Shown here: positions 34,822-44,458 of the stretch, in pieces
Position numbering within the stretch: the first letter of the stretch is position 1
How the letters are laid out: each line of letters opens with the position of its first letter
Source of the DNA: Bacteroidales bacterium Bact_22
Lineage (GTDB): Bacteria > Bacteroidota > Bacteroidia > Bacteroidales > F082
NCBI GenBank assembly: GCA_001603665.1
Contig: LUZN01000010.1
Span: 1 to 48,355 of the forward strand
Reading direction: 5' to 3'
Length of the DNA: 48,355 nt
Program-made: the position numbers and the translations under genes
Notes under the pieces: generated by a model
The model's database searches: none
The model's input: the letters and a program-made list of their open reading frames with translations, nothing else
What the model was told of the DNA's origin: nothing

Positions 34822-35830
34822 CGTTCTGATAATCAACAAGATAATTTATTGAATCGACGATATCTTCAGACTTCACCACTACATCGTAAACCGGCCTTCC
34901 ATAGTCTTCAATCAGCACAAAACGGATATCGCCGCCCTCATTTTTCTTGTCGTGACGCATAATCTCCATCAAAGCATCCATCGGAATGCCATTCAAATCG
35001 AATCGGTTGAAGTTTTTAGCGTATAAATCCTTGTAAAACCTAGTGATTTCATGATTCAAACCACAATATTTCTCTGAAAGATACAGCGCCGACACCATTC
35101 CCATTGCCACACCTTCACCATGACGGATTTCCTTTTGATTATCAATTAGATAAGTCTCCAACGCATGACCGATGGTATGACCAAAATTCAAGATCTTACG
35201 AAGTCCTTGCTCGGTGGTGTCGCTACGGGTAATGCCGTCCTTAACTGCTATGGCTTTCTCAATAAAATCAGGATTTATCGGCAATTTCGCCTCTAAAAAA
35301 TACTTGTCGACAATGAAGCCATATTTGATGATTTCGGCGAGTCCTGAAAGCAATTCTCTTTGTGGCAAAGTGTTAAGAAAATCAAATAACACCACCACCA
35401 CCAAAGGCTGCGAGAAGAGTCCGATTTGATTCTTAAGTCCTTGAAAATCAATGCCAGTCTTCCCTCCCACTGCTGCATCAATCATCCCTAAAAGCGTCGT
35501 CGGCACATTGATGAAATCGATGCCTCTCTGATAACACGAAGCCGCAAAACCTCCGATATCGGTAACCATACCACCGCCGATGTTAATCAGCAACGACTTT
35601 CTATCAGCATGATTATCAACAAGTTTCGACCAGATATACTGAACCGTCTCAATGGTTTTGTGCTGTTCGCCCGAAGGGATAACTATTTTAGTATTTGATT
35701 TTAATAATTCAATACTATTGAAATATTGAAGACAAAACTTCTCGGTGTTCTCATCCAAAAGAATAAAGGTTTTGGTGTGAGCCGAAATGAGGTCGGTTAG
35801 TTTTGATATATCGTTTTTATAAAGAATCAT
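34799..35830 (-). CDS. aroB: 3-dehydroquinate synthase
   Basis: Second step of the shikimate pathway, converting DAHP to 3-dehydroquinate with NAD and a divalent metal. The 343-residue protein has the NAD-binding GGGMVTDIGGFAAS, the signature PTTLLGMIDAAVGGKTGID, and the metal-ligand segments LAEIIKYG and KILNFGHTIGHALE. It begins directly after the tsaE stop with no gap and overlaps aroA at its end, so tsaE, aroB and aroA are one transcript. No other shikimate genes are in the window. Confidence 0.96.
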   Translation of the reverse strand: MILYKNDISKLTDLISAHTKTFILLDENTEKFCLQYFNSIELLKSNTKIVIPSGEQHKTIETVQYIWSKLVDNHADRKSLLINIGGGMVTDIGGFAASCYQRGIDFINVPTTLLGMIDAAVGGKTGIDFQGLKNQIGLFSQPLVVVVLFDFLNTLPQRELLSGLAEIIKYGFIVDKYFLEAKLPINPDFIEKAIAVKDGITRSDTTEQGLRKILNFGHTIGHALETYLIDNQKEIRHGEGVAMGMVSALYLSEKYCGLNHEITRFYKDLYAKNFNRFDLNGIPMDALMEIMRHDKKNEGGDIRFVLIEDYGRPVYDVVVKSEDIVDSINYLVDYQNDANYWGK

Positions 35831-36262
35831 TTAGATTACAGTACATTTTATTTTTCGAGCGTTATCCGTATCTCCCAATGAAATCTCAACTTTTATGAAA
35901 TGATCGGGCATCAGCGGGTCGATAAGCTCAGGCCATTCCAAGAGGCAGAGATGCCCGCTGTAGAAATAGTCCTCATAGCCGATGTCGTAAACCTCTTCCA
36001 GCTTCTTGATTCGATAGAAATCGAAGTGGAAAATTGAGCCTTCGATAGGCGTAGGATATTCATTTACAAGGGCAAAGGTCGGACTGTTGACCTCATCAGT
36101 CACGCCAAGCTTATGACACAGATTCTTAATCAGAGTGGTCTTGCCGGCACCCATCGGACCGTAAAAAGCGATGATATCCGACTTATCGCGCCAAGATATC
36201 AGTAAATCCGACACCTCCGAGAGTTCGTCAACGCTGTTGATTATGAACGATTTTTCAATCAT
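35831..36262 (-). CDS. tsaE: tRNA threonylcarbamoyladenosine biosynthesis ATPase TsaE
   Basis: Small ATPase that supports TsaD-TsaB in making the t6A modification on ANN-decoding tRNAs. The 143-residue protein has the Walker A GPMGAGKTT (35-43), the downstream VNSPTFALVNEYP, the IFHFDFYRI segment and LLEWPEL, all typical of TsaE. The start overlaps the porX stop by 4 bases (ATGA). Pairing of porX with tsaE is, as far as I recall, common in Bacteroidota. Confidence 0.96.
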   Translation of the reverse strand: MIEKSFIINSVDELSEVSDLLISWRDKSDIIAFYGPMGAGKTTLIKNLCHKLGVTDEVNSPTFALVNEYPTPIEGSIFHFDFYRIKKLEEVYDIGYEDYFYSGHLCLLEWPELIDPLMPDHFIKVEISLGDTDNARKIKCTVI

Positions 36263-37815
36263 TTTGCTTTAAGATATGCCACAGGAATCATCATCTCGTT
36301 CATAGAGATACCGCCATGTTGGAAGGTGTTCCTGTAATAATTGACGTAATAATTGTAGTTATTCGGATATGCGAAGAAGTCGTTGGAACGTGCGAAGACG
36401 TATGAGGTCGACACGTTGATGCGCGGCAGGAAAATCTTCTCTGGATCTTTCACCTCGAAGACCTCTTTCGCATTGTAATTCAACGACTTACCATATTTAT
36501 ATCTCAAATTAGTATTCACTGCCTTGTCGCCGAGAATCTTCACCGGATTCTTCACCCAGACTGAGCCGTGGTCGGTGGTAACGACAGCGTCACAGCCTTT
36601 GTTTGCTATGAATTTCATCATATCGAAGAGCGACGAATGCTCAAACCACGACAGCATCAGCGAGCGGTAAGCCACCTCGTCGTCGGCCAGCTCACGGATA
36701 ATCTCCATCTCGGTACGGGCATGTGATAACATGTCGACGAAGTTGTAGACGATGACGTTCAACTTATTCTGCATCAGGTTGTTCATCTGCTCGTAGAGCT
36801 TCTTTCCGGCCGCCAGATTCAGCACTTTGTTGTAAGAATACTTGATATTCTTGCCATAACGGCGCAGCTGCTCGCCGAGAAGCTCGCCTTCGAACTGGTT
36901 CTTGGTGCCTTCATCCTCCTCGTCGGTCCAGTATTTCGGGTAATGACGGCGTATCTCAAGCGGCATCAGACCTGCGAAGATGGAGTTACGCGCATATTGC
37001 GTGGTCGTCGGCAGGATACTGTAGTAAATATCGTCGTCGGCGACGCGGAAATAGTTCTCAATCAAAGGCTGGATAGACTTCCACTGGTCGTAGCGGAGGT
37101 TGTCTATCAATATGAAAAACAACGGCTTATCGTTATTGTCGAGACGGTTAAACACCTTGTCTTTCATCACCGTATGCGACATCGTGGGCTTGTTGACGCC
37201 CTTGCCCGACACCCAGTCGCAGTAGTTCTTCTCAACGTAACGCGAAAACTGCGTGTTTGCCTCGTTTTTCTGCATGAAAAGCACCTCTTTGATGCCTTCG
37301 TCGGTCGACTTCTGCAGCTCGATCTCCCAGCGGGTCAGGTTTTTGTAAACGCCAGTCCACTCGTTGTAATCGAGGTTATTGTTGAGATCCATGCCTATCT
37401 TGCGGAACTCCTGCTGATACATCGAGGTCGACTTCTCATCGACAAGTTTTTTATTCTCGAGGTTACGCTTCAGCGAAAGCAAAATCTGGTTAGGATTCAC
37501 CGGCTTTATCAGGTAATCCGCGATATTGCTGCCGATAGCCTCTTCCATGATGCGTTCCTCTTCGCTCTTCGTGATCATCACCACTGGGAGGTTCGGAAAC
37601 TCTGCTTTTATCTTTTCAAGGGCCTCAACGCCCGAAATGCCCGGCATCTGCTCGTCGAGGAAAACTATATCGAAATGTCCGTCGCGCACCATATCCACGG
37701 CGTCGCTGCCGTTGTTGGCGGTGGCTACCTCGTAACCCTTCTGTTCCAAAAACATAATATGCGGCTTGAGAAGCTCAATCTCATCGTCTGCCCAAAGAAT
37801 TCTTGTGTTTGCCAT
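36259..37815 (-). CDS. porX: PorX, response regulator with PglZ phosphodiesterase domain
   Basis: Regulator of type IX secretion. Residues 1-120 form a receiver domain with acidic pocket D10-D11, phosphoacceptor D54 (FLDEQMPG), T82 and K104. About 225-510 is an alkaline-phosphatase-superfamily PglZ domain with D238 (LIDNLRYDQW), the candidate nucleophile in the T270-T272 run (PTTTQYARNS), D361, H365, D415-H416 (TTDHGS) and H500, so both parts look intact. In Porphyromonas and Flavobacterium PorX is partnered with the kinase PorY and acts with a sigma factor; neither partner is in this window. It provides a rationale for the T9SS-tailed protein at 128-5938. It is co-transcribed with tsaE. Confidence 0.95.
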   Translation of the reverse strand: MANTRILWADDEIELLKPHIMFLEQKGYEVATANNGSDAVDMVRDGHFDIVFLDEQMPGISGVEALEKIKAEFPNLPVVMITKSEEERIMEEAIGSNIADYLIKPVNPNQILLSLKRNLENKKLVDEKSTSMYQQEFRKIGMDLNNNLDYNEWTGVYKNLTRWEIELQKSTDEGIKEVLFMQKNEANTQFSRYVEKNYCDWVSGKGVNKPTMSHTVMKDKVFNRLDNNDKPLFFILIDNLRYDQWKSIQPLIENYFRVADDDIYYSILPTTTQYARNSIFAGLMPLEIRRHYPKYWTDEEDEGTKNQFEGELLGEQLRRYGKNIKYSYNKVLNLAAGKKLYEQMNNLMQNKLNVIVYNFVDMLSHARTEMEIIRELADDEVAYRSLMLSWFEHSSLFDMMKFIANKGCDAVVTTDHGSVWVKNPVKILGDKAVNTNLRYKYGKSLNYNAKEVFEVKDPEKIFLPRINVSTSYVFARSNDFFAYPNNYNYYVNYYRNTFQHGGISMNEMMIPVAYLKAK

Positions 37816-37866
37816 AATATTCGTTTTTTAATAGAACGTGAAAGGTCGGATATTGTTTTACAAACT

Positions 37867-38463
37867 TTAAAATAATTTCAATTGAATCGACATGTTGAAC
37901 GTCTTGCGGTGATACGGCGACATCCCATGCTCGGCTACAGCGTTCTTATGCTCTATCGTCGGATAGCCTTTATTTTGCTTCCAATTATACGCAGGATATT
38001 GACTATCAAGGTCTTGCATGATATGATCACGAGTCGTTTTGGCTAAAATCGAAGCAGCCGCAATGGATTGATATTTTGCGTCGCCACCAACGATGCACTG
38101 ATGTTTTATATCGTGATACTTATTGAAACGATTACCGTCGATAAGCAGCAGTTCCGGACGAATCTTAAGCTGGTCGATGGCACGATGCATGGCTAAAAAC
38201 GAGGCGTTGAGGATGTTTATCTCGTCGATTTCCTCAGCGGAAACGATGCCTATGCCGTATGCCTCAGCATTCTCCAACACCTTGATTCTCAGCTTCTCAC
38301 GCTGTTTCTCGGTAAGTTTTTTCGAGTCGTCGAACTCCGGAAAATCCATCCCGCGCGGCAGTATCACAGCAGCGGCTACCACAGGACCGGCTATGCAGCC
38401 ACGACCGGCCTCGTCGCAGCCCGCCTCAATGAGATTTTCGGTGTAAAACGGCTTCAGACTCAT
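37867..38463 (-). CDS. rnhB: ribonuclease HII
   Basis: Endonuclease that cuts RNA in RNA-DNA hybrids and removes single ribonucleotides. The 198-residue protein has the catalytic acids D17-E18 (GCDEAGRG), D109 (LLIDGNR) and D146 (AKTTRDH), plus the [11 protein letters not shown] motif, all usual for RnhB. Its start overlaps the upstream membrane-protein stop by 4 bases. A 51-base gap without a recognised promoter separates it from porX downstream. Confidence 0.97.
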   Translation of the reverse strand: MSLKPFYTENLIEAGCDEAGRGCIAGPVVAAAVILPRGMDFPEFDDSKKLTEKQREKLRIKVLENAEAYGIGIVSAEEIDEINILNASFLAMHRAIDQLKIRPELLLIDGNRFNKYHDIKHQCIVGGDAKYQSIAAASILAKTTRDHIMQDLDSQYPAYNWKQNKGYPTIEHKNAVAEHGMSPYHRKTFNMSIQLKLF

Positions 38464-39452
38464 ATTTTTATCCCAAATAAAGGCAAATATTGGTTCGCAA
38501 TGACTGCTAACATCACCAAAACAATAATAATATCAACGAGTTTCGATTTCTTGACGTAACAAAGCGCCATTGAAATGAAAACTGCTAACACCATGAATAT
38601 CAAGCCGTTACACATCACAGGTTTCTGCATGAAAAGCATCAGAAAACTGAAGATAAACAGCAATATCGTGACATTGATTTTCTTTCGTGTACTAACGGAA
38701 TTATCAGCATTTCCCGACCTTATCCGCATTATTGCGAGTGCTGCAAGAACGAAAACGATTATCAAGACCGTCATCTCAAGCTTGCCGATGCCGAGTTTTT
38801 CAAATCCTAACTCATTGAATGCCAATGAATAATTATCGAAATTTTCAAGCAAAGAGCTATTGAAATAGAAGCAGATAACAAGTATGAAATACGGCAAGGT
38901 GAAGCCTAAAATAGGGATTATTGAGAGTCTAACGCCGCGGATATCCATTATCAGAATCGAGAGTAACACCCAGATTATCAATATGATAGACGGGAAATAC
39001 ATCATCGAGGCCAGAGCCACGAAGAATCCGGCGTTCATGAGATATGCCTCGGGTTTCTCGACTTGATAGATCAGGTAGATTGTCTGCATCGCCATCATGA
39101 TGAACGGACTGGCGAGCATAAACGGGTAAAACTCGTCTTGTATCGGCACGCAGCTCATGCAGAGGATGAAGACCAAGGCTCCAATGCTGCTGTTTCGCGT
39201 GACTAACTGGTTGACAGTCAGCATCGAATTGAAGAAAAACACGCTTGTGCCACAGACAAAGAATGTGAATATTGTCATGGCGAGACTTGAGGAACCGAAG
39301 ATGCCTGCGATGAGGTTGTAGAGCGGCGTTGCGGGAGTGCCCACCGCGACTTCGGAGACGTGTGAGATGAAGACGGGTATCCACAGTGCCACGAACAGCA
39401 GCACTATCACGATCAGTTGTGCTATATAGCTGTGTTTGAAGAACTTAAGCAT
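38460..39452 (-). CDS. polytopic membrane protein, DUF6427-like
   Basis: A 330-residue integral membrane protein with roughly nine or ten hydrophobic segments, a short cytoplasmic start (MLKFFKHS) and no catalytic motif that I recognise. Its length, layout and place among Bacteroidota housekeeping genes (purD, rnhB) resemble the DUF6427 group; this assignment is from memory and moderate. It overlaps purD by 8 bases (ATGCTTAA) and rnhB by 4, so translation is probably coupled on both sides. Function unknown. Confidence 0.8.
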   Translation of the reverse strand: MLKFFKHSYIAQLIVIVLLFVALWIPVFISHVSEVAVGTPATPLYNLIAGIFGSSSLAMTIFTFFVCGTSVFFFNSMLTVNQLVTRNSSIGALVFILCMSCVPIQDEFYPFMLASPFIMMAMQTIYLIYQVEKPEAYLMNAGFFVALASMMYFPSIILIIWVLLSILIMDIRGVRLSIIPILGFTLPYFILVICFYFNSSLLENFDNYSLAFNELGFEKLGIGKLEMTVLIIVFVLAALAIMRIRSGNADNSVSTRKKINVTILLFIFSFLMLFMQKPVMCNGLIFMVLAVFISMALCYVKKSKLVDIIIVLVMLAVIANQYLPLFGIKI

Positions 39453-40821
39453 TGTACTTCATCAGATCAAGACCGATATCGTGGCGGTAGTTTTTGCCTT
39501 CGAACACGATCTTCTTAGCGTTGTTATAGGCTTTCTCCCTCGCCTCTTCGATGTTTTTGCCGTGCGCTGTCACTGCGATGACGCGGCCACCCGAAGTAAC
39601 TACATCATTACCATCGAGTTTGGTGCCAGCGTGAGCCACGATGCAGCAAGGGCAGACGTCTTCGAGACCGGTTATCTTCATGCCTTTCTTGTAAGCCTCC
39701 GGATAGCCGCCTGAGACGAGCATCACCGTTACGGAAGTGTCAGGATTTACTTTATAATGCGCCTCTTTGAGCTTACCTTGAGCGCATTTGTCGAGCAGCT
39801 CGGCGAAGTCTGAGTCGATGCGTGTCATCACGCCTTCGGTCTCAGGATCACCCATGCGGACGTTGTATTCGATGACATAAGGGTCACCGCCGCAGTTCAT
39901 CAAGCCCAGGAATATAAAGCCTTTATAGTCGATCTTCTCTTTTTTAAGGCCTTCGATTGTCGGTTTTATGATGCGGTCTTCGACCTTCTTGACGAAGTCA
40001 GGGGTGACGAAAGGCACTGGTGACACCGCGCCCATTCCGCCGGTGTTGAGGCCAGTGTCGCCATCGCCGATGCGCTTGTAATCCTTGGCTTCGGGGAGGA
40101 TGACGTAGTTTTCGCCGTCGGTGAGGACGAACATCGACACCTCGATGCCTTTGAGGAACTGCTCGATGACCACCTTTGCCGAGGCTGCGCCGAACTTACC
40201 CGAGAGCATCTCTTTCAGTTCGTTTTGCGCATCGGCGATGGCGTCGAGTATCAGCACTCCCTTGCCTGCTGCGAGACCGTCGGCTTTGAGCACGTAAGGC
40301 GGCTCGAGGGTGGTGAGATAATTCAGTCCTTCGTCGAGGTTGGACGAGGTCACTGTGAAGCATTTTGCCGTTGGGATGCCGTATCTCTCCATGAACTTTT
40401 TGGCGAACGCCTTGGAGCCCTCGAGCTGTGCGCCGACTCTGTCGGGACCGATGATTTTCACGTCGCGGAGGTCTTCGTCGGCCTTGAAAAAGTCGACAAT
40501 TCCGTCGACGAGAGGCTGCTCAGGGCCCACAACTACAAGGTTAATGTAATACTTTAAGACAACGTCCTTAACTGCTTGAAAGTCAGCGATATTGATAACG
40601 ACATTCTGACCCACCGAAGCGGTGCCTGCGTTGCCTGGAGCGATGTATACCTTCGACACTTTCTCGCTCTGTGCTATCTTCCAGGCGAGGGCGTGCTCGC
40701 GGCCGCCCGAGCCGAGCACTAGGACGTTCCAATTGACGGCTGTGATGAGTTGACTTTGGATGTCTTTGAGGTCGACGGCGTCTTCTTTCGTTTCTCCGGG
40801 ATACATGATGATTCTTTCCAT
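39445..40821 (-). CDS. purD: phosphoribosylamine--glycine ligase with N-terminal extension
   Basis: Second step of purine synthesis, an ATP-grasp ligase making glycinamide ribonucleotide. The core starts at about residue 31 with NVLVLGSGGREHALAWKI and continues with GPEQPLVDG, the ATP-grasp segment VLKADGLAAGKGVLI, NTGGMGAVSP and YNVRMGDPETE. Total length is 458 residues against about 420-430 usually. The extra 25-30 residues (MERIIMYPGETKEDAVDLKD...) have no in-frame start codon between them and the core, so they must be translated; starts at 40821 or 40806 are possible. An AT-rich repeat lies just upstream. Confidence 0.95.
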   Translation of the reverse strand: MERIIMYPGETKEDAVDLKDIQSQLITAVNWNVLVLGSGGREHALAWKIAQSEKVSKVYIAPGNAGTASVGQNVVINIADFQAVKDVVLKYYINLVVVGPEQPLVDGIVDFFKADEDLRDVKIIGPDRVGAQLEGSKAFAKKFMERYGIPTAKCFTVTSSNLDEGLNYLTTLEPPYVLKADGLAAGKGVLILDAIADAQNELKEMLSGKFGAASAKVVIEQFLKGIEVSMFVLTDGENYVILPEAKDYKRIGDGDTGLNTGGMGAVSPVPFVTPDFVKKVEDRIIKPTIEGLKKEKIDYKGFIFLGLMNCGGDPYVIEYNVRMGDPETEGVMTRIDSDFAELLDKCAQGKLKEAHYKVNPDTSVTVMLVSGGYPEAYKKGMKITGLEDVCPCCIVAHAGTKLDGNDVVTSGGRVIAVTAHGKNIEEAREKAYNNAKKIVFEGKNYRHDIGLDLMKYNA

Positions 40822-40833
40822 ATTACATTAAAA

Positions 40834-40863
40834 TTTTCAATTTTCAATTATCAATTTTCAATT
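40834..40863. repeat. short AT-rich tandem repeat between GT4 and purD
   Basis: Four to five degenerate copies of an 8-10 base unit (TTTTCAATT with one TATCAATT variant). The repeat fills the 29-base gap and overlaps the last codons and stop of the GT4 gene, so the end of that protein (TIEN) is encoded by repeat sequence. Confidence 0.7.
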
Positions 40864-41975
40864 GTCGATTCGATTACGTTCCACCATCCGGCGGCGGCTT
40901 TGTCCCACGAGAAATCGTGGCGCCGGCGGCGGCCCTTCTCGATGAGGGCAGTGCGGACGTTTTCGTCGAGCATCTGCACCATGGCGTCGGCGATGGAGTT
41001 CACGTCGAACGGGTCGACGAGAAGGGCCGCGTCGCCGGCGACTTCGGGCATGGATGTCACATTGGAGGTGATGACAGGCACATCGCATTTATACGCCTCT
41101 ATTATCGGGATGCCGAAGCCTTCGAAATAGGAGACATACACCGAAGACAAAGCCGCCGCCGTGACACGGTTTAGCTCGTCCATCTGCAGATGTCCCACGA
41201 AGGCCACATCATCCTGATGCTTCATCGCCTCAAAAGCCTTCTGAATAGGCTCGGTCCACCAACGTTTCTCGCCTACTATCAATAACTTAACGTCGGAACC
41301 CGTCTTTTCCTTGAAGATGTCGAAGGCCGGGAACAGTCTCGCCAGATTCTTACGCGGATGCAGCGAGCCGACAAACATAAAGTATTGATAACCAGCGGTA
41401 TACTTATTTCTAACTTGTATTTTTTCTTCTTCGGATAGCGGCTTAAAACCTTCGTTGGCGCCGTTATACACCACGTTGATCTTCTCCGGCTCCACGCCGT
41501 AGTTATCGATGATATCTTTCTTCGAAAACTCCGAAACAGTTATGATTTTCGCGGCTTTCCGAGCATATCTCGGGAAATAGCGCTTATAATGCCAAAGAGC
41601 TATCCTCGGGAAGTCCTGTGGAAAATGTTCGAAGTTAATGTCATGAAACACAGCGATTTGCGGCGTTTTTGAGCGCAAACTGAGATAGGCGTCGGTCGAC
41701 ACAAACACGTCGGGTTTGATCTTACGCAGGGCGCGACGCACCGATATCTCGAAGTAGATTATGTACAAAAAAGGATGCCGAGCCTGTGGAAAAAGTACCA
41801 CAGGCTTGACATTCTCGGCGAAGATAAACCGCGGATCAGGCTTACGGTCGAAGAGGAAATAAAACTCGTCGTCGGGATGTGCCTTCACGATACGGCTCAG
41901 CGTCTCGCAGGCCACCCATCCTATGCCTTCGAGCTTGTCTTTCAACAGCAACCTGGTATTTACAGCTATCTTCAC
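40851..41975 (-). CDS. GT4 family glycosyltransferase
   Basis: A 374-residue GT-B glycosyltransferase of the mannosyl/glucosyl-transferase type. Features are the N-terminal KIAVNTRLLL, ITVSEFSKKDI, FVGSLHPRKNLARL at the start of the C-terminal domain, and the donor-binding E-x7-E motif in YFEGFGIPIIEA. It has no signal peptide and should act at the inner face of the membrane on a lipid-linked or surface glycan; donor and acceptor are unknown. It follows the lipoprotein gene by 13 bases and precedes purD by 29, so it is part of the same run. Confidence 0.9.
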   Translation of the reverse strand: MKIAVNTRLLLKDKLEGIGWVACETLSRIVKAHPDDEFYFLFDRKPDPRFIFAENVKPVVLFPQARHPFLYIIYFEISVRRALRKIKPDVFVSTDAYLSLRSKTPQIAVFHDINFEHFPQDFPRIALWHYKRYFPRYARKAAKIITVSEFSKKDIIDNYGVEPEKINVVYNGANEGFKPLSEEEKIQVRNKYTAGYQYFMFVGSLHPRKNLARLFPAFDIFKEKTGSDVKLLIVGEKRWWTEPIQKAFEAMKHQDDVAFVGHLQMDELNRVTAAALSSVYVSYFEGFGIPIIEAYKCDVPVITSNVTSMPEVAGDAALLVDPFDVNSIADAMVQMLDENVRTALIEKGRRRRHDFSWDKAAAGWWNVIESTIEN

Positions 41976-41988
41976 GTTTTAAATCGTT

Positions 41989-43641
41989 TTAATGACCAAC
42001 ATACATCATACGTACCGATGCACCAAAGTCACGTTCGTAAGCTTGAATACCGACGCCTGAGCCGAATCCCTCGTAAGCACCAGGGATAAGTGCCCAAGCC
42101 ATCTTTATGATTTCCGTACCGACGCCTTGGTTATCTGGAGCTTCTGTGCGCGACCAATATGCACCCATTGTGTTACCTTCCTCAAAAACGCTAGGAATAT
42201 CGCTGTTATTATTACGTTTGCCGGCACATGGTAAGAAGAGAGCTCCATTTGGCTCCAAGACTGTTGTCCAAGTAGCTGCACTTATGACATTAGGCATATC
42301 ACCCATAACAGCTTCTTCATTACAATGTTCCAGTGCGTAAATACTGCTCTCCCATTCATCAGGAAGGATTATCAGTCCGTTAACACCATTGACTTGACCC
42401 ATAGCGAAACGTATTCCCTCCGATGTCGGGCGTTCATTCATAACATAATTCCATTCGGTATTGGAAAGCGTACGCCACACATTCGGTGTATTACCTCCAT
42501 TGGTAATCGCATTATTGCCCCAATCAGCAAAACTGATATAACTAGTGCTTTCATCGCCCATGAACGTCGGATTATTACCTGTACCCCAACCGAATAAGTC
42601 AACATCTCCAGTATATGACGGATCGTTAGCCAACACATTAGGTGCACCGATATAATCCCACTGATGCTCGGCAAAATGCCATGTGCCACTAGCCTTATTA
42701 TATTGCAGGTTACCATGTGCAAAGTAAGCATGCTCAGTAATACTGATTGTAAACTGGCCATTTAAGGCACCTTCCGGAATATCTCCTGGAGGTGTAGGTG
42801 GTGTTGGAGGAGTCGGTGGTGTAGGTGGTGTAGGAGGTGTAGGAGGTTGAGGATCACCAATTATAATCTCTATAAAGCCATCAATCACAGTATCTATTGG
42901 ATGCCAATTGCCATGACCGCCGCCGCCATTATTATGGAATGGAGTGCAGTCCATAACAAGCATCACGATCTTGCCATTACCAGGACCTGTGGCTTCTTTA
43001 ATTGAATCCGCTACAGCTCTGAAAGCATTGCTAACGCCAACTAAATCATTGACTTCATAAACGTTTTCGTCCTCAGTCGACAGTCTTTGCATGACATCTC
43101 TAAACTCCGACAAATTGCTTTGAACATCATCGTTGACATGTCCGATAACGTATGAATCGAGGAGCACGCCGTTAATCTGGGTGTCGAAAATCCTATTCAC
43201 CAACTCACCGACATACAAACTGTTAGTAGTAAAATTCTGAGGGTTGGTAAGCGTATCATTAAGAGAGACGCGGTCAAGGCCATTTATATATGTCACCATT
43301 GTGACATTTGTAAGATTTTCAGGCACTGGCGCTGACTGAAGCTTGTCAAGAGCAGTCCATTCCGAGAACAGCAGCTTGGTTCTTTCATCGGGCCATGTCT
43401 CGTTAAGGTAATCCCTGAAATCTTGATGCCACATAGTGTCGAATGCGCTGATATCTTTGATAAAGAGGCTATCGTTAAAGCCTATCAAGCCGAAAAAGAG
43501 ATTGGTGTTTTGCGTTGGAGTATTTCCTCCGCCTCCACCTCCGTTGTCATCAGGCTCTGTAGACTTTTTCTTACATCCCAGAGCGAATACCAGGACAGCA
43601 ATCATCATTGCTCCTAGAATAGCTGTAATTAGTTTTTTCAT
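41989..43641 (-). CDS. lipoprotein with Pro-Thr linker and FISUMP-like C-terminal domain
   Basis: A 550-residue surface-type lipoprotein. The signal ends in the lipobox ALGC (about 20-23), followed by KKKSTEPDDN and a Gly tract. An N-terminal domain (about 45-260) of unknown fold ends near KIVMLVMDCTPFHNN. A Pro-Pro-Thr repeat linker (about seven PPT units) joins it to a C-terminal domain starting GALNGQFTISI and containing AHGNLQYNKASGTWHFAEHQWDYIG and LFGWGTGN. That domain is of the type common in Bacteroidales cell-surface proteins related to Fibrobacter paralogous (FISUMP) domains. Ligand unknown. It has its own candidate promoter just upstream. Confidence 0.82.
   Translation of the reverse strand: MKKLITAILGAMMIAVLVFALGCKKKSTEPDDNGGGGGGNTPTQNTNLFFGLIGFNDSLFIKDISAFDTMWHQDFRDYLNETWPDERTKLLFSEWTALDKLQSAPVPENLTNVTMVTYINGLDRVSLNDTLTNPQNFTTNSLYVGELVNRIFDTQINGVLLDSYVIGHVNDDVQSNLSEFRDVMQRLSTEDENVYEVNDLVGVSNAFRAVADSIKEATGPGNGKIVMLVMDCTPFHNNGGGGHGNWHPIDTVIDGFIEIIIGDPQPPTPPTPPTPPTPPTPPTPPGDIPEGALNGQFTISITEHAYFAHGNLQYNKASGTWHFAEHQWDYIGAPNVLANDPSYTGDVDLFGWGTGNNPTFMGDESTSYISFADWGNNAITNGGNTPNVWRTLSNTEWNYVMNERPTSEGIRFAMGQVNGVNGLIILPDEWESSIYALEHCNEEAVMGDMPNVISAATWTTVLEPNGALFLPCAGKRNNNSDIPSVFEEGNTMGAYWSRTEAPDNQGVGTEIIKMAWALIPGAYEGFGSGVGIQAYERDFGASVRMMYVGH
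42783..42848 (-). repeat. in-gene 9-base repeat encoding the Pro-Pro-Thr linker
   Basis: About seven degenerate copies of CCwCCnACn, read as Pro-Pro-Thr, separate the two domains of the 41989-43641 lipoprotein. Unit changes keep the frame, so linker length can vary without breaking the gene. Confidence 0.75.
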
Positions 43642-43692
43642 GTTATTTCCCTGATTCGTGTCGGGCGCAACTATTGAAATTGTTTATCCTTG

Positions 43693-43700
43693 CAAATATA
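43693..43700 (-). promoter_or_regulatory. candidate -7 promoter element for the 41989-43641 lipoprotein gene
   Basis: The minus strand reads TATATTTG, an exact TAnnTTTG match, immediately after the sdhB stop and about 50 bases before the ATG at 43641. A TTG 22 bases upstream is a weak -33 candidate. It would separate the downstream run from the fumarate reductase operon. Confidence 0.5.
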
Positions 43701-43702
43701 AA

Positions 43703-44458
43703 TCATTTTTTGATTGGTTCAGCAATTTTTGCAGCCAAAAACTGGCGATTCATTCTTGCGATATTCGTCACCGAGATACCTTTCGGGCATTCAGCCTGGC
43801 AGGCGTAGGTGTTTGAGCAGCTTCCGAAGCCCAGGGCATCCATCCTTGCCACCATCTTCTGCACCCTGTCGGCCGACTCCACTTGACCTTGCGGCAGAAG
43901 CGCGAACTGCGACACCTTAGCGCCCACAAAGAGCATGGCGCTGCCGTTTTTGCATGCCGCCACGCAGGCACCGCAACCGATGCAAGATGCGGCATCCATT
44001 GCCAGATCCGCGTTGTGCTTGTTGATCGGGATGGCGTTGGCGTCAGGCACTCCGCCGGTATGCACCGAGATGTAACCACCTGCCTGGATGAGCTTATCCA
44101 AGGCCGAGCGGTCGACCATCAGGTCTTTGATTATCGGGAAAGCCTCCGAACGCCACGGCTCCACGGTGATGGTGTCGCCGTCCTTGAACTTACGCATATG
44201 CAGCTGGCATGTCGTGGTGTTTTTGAAACGTCCGTGAGGATGCCCGTTGATATATAATCCGCAGGCGCCGCAGATGCCTTCGCGACAGTCGTGATCGAAG
44301 GTCACCGGGTCCTCGCCTTTCAAGACAAGCTGTTCGTTAAGGATGTCGAGCATCTCGAGGAACGACGCTTCAGCAGGAACGTCATTGAGTTGATACTCAA
44401 CGAATTTGCCTTTTGAAGTTGCATTGCGTTGGCGCCAGATTTTGAGTTTTATATTCAT
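43703..44458 (-). CDS. sdhB: fumarate reductase/succinate dehydrogenase iron-sulfur subunit
   Basis: Electron-transfer subunit linking the flavoprotein to the membrane cytochrome. The 251-residue protein has the [2Fe-2S] ligands C58, C63, C66 and C84 ([10 protein letters not shown]) and the [4Fe-4S]/[3Fe-4S] ligands in [11 protein letters not shown] (159-169) and C214, C220 and C224 (CQAECPKG). Its start overlaps the flavoprotein stop by 4 bases. Homologues in Bacteroides are called FrdB, since the complex runs mainly as fumarate reductase in anaerobes. Confidence 0.95.
   Translation of the reverse strand: MNIKLKIWRQRNATSKGKFVEYQLNDVPAEASFLEMLDILNEQLVLKGEDPVTFDHDCREGICGACGLYINGHPHGRFKNTTTCQLHMRKFKDGDTITVEPWRSEAFPIIKDLMVDRSALDKLIQAGGYISVHTGGVPDANAIPINKHNADLAMDAASCIGCGACVAACKNGSAMLFVGAKVSQFALLPQGQVESADRVQKMVARMDALGFGSCSNTYACQAECPKGISVTNIARMNRQFLAAKIAEPIKK

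Noticed and set aside
36943..37875. 310-codon open frame on the plus strand
   Set aside because: Antisense to porX; no motif and a composition typical of reverse-strand readings.
42783..42848. Repeats as a small CRISPR array
   Set aside because: The units are 9 bases, contiguous, degenerate and in frame as Pro-Pro-Thr; no spacers or cas genes.
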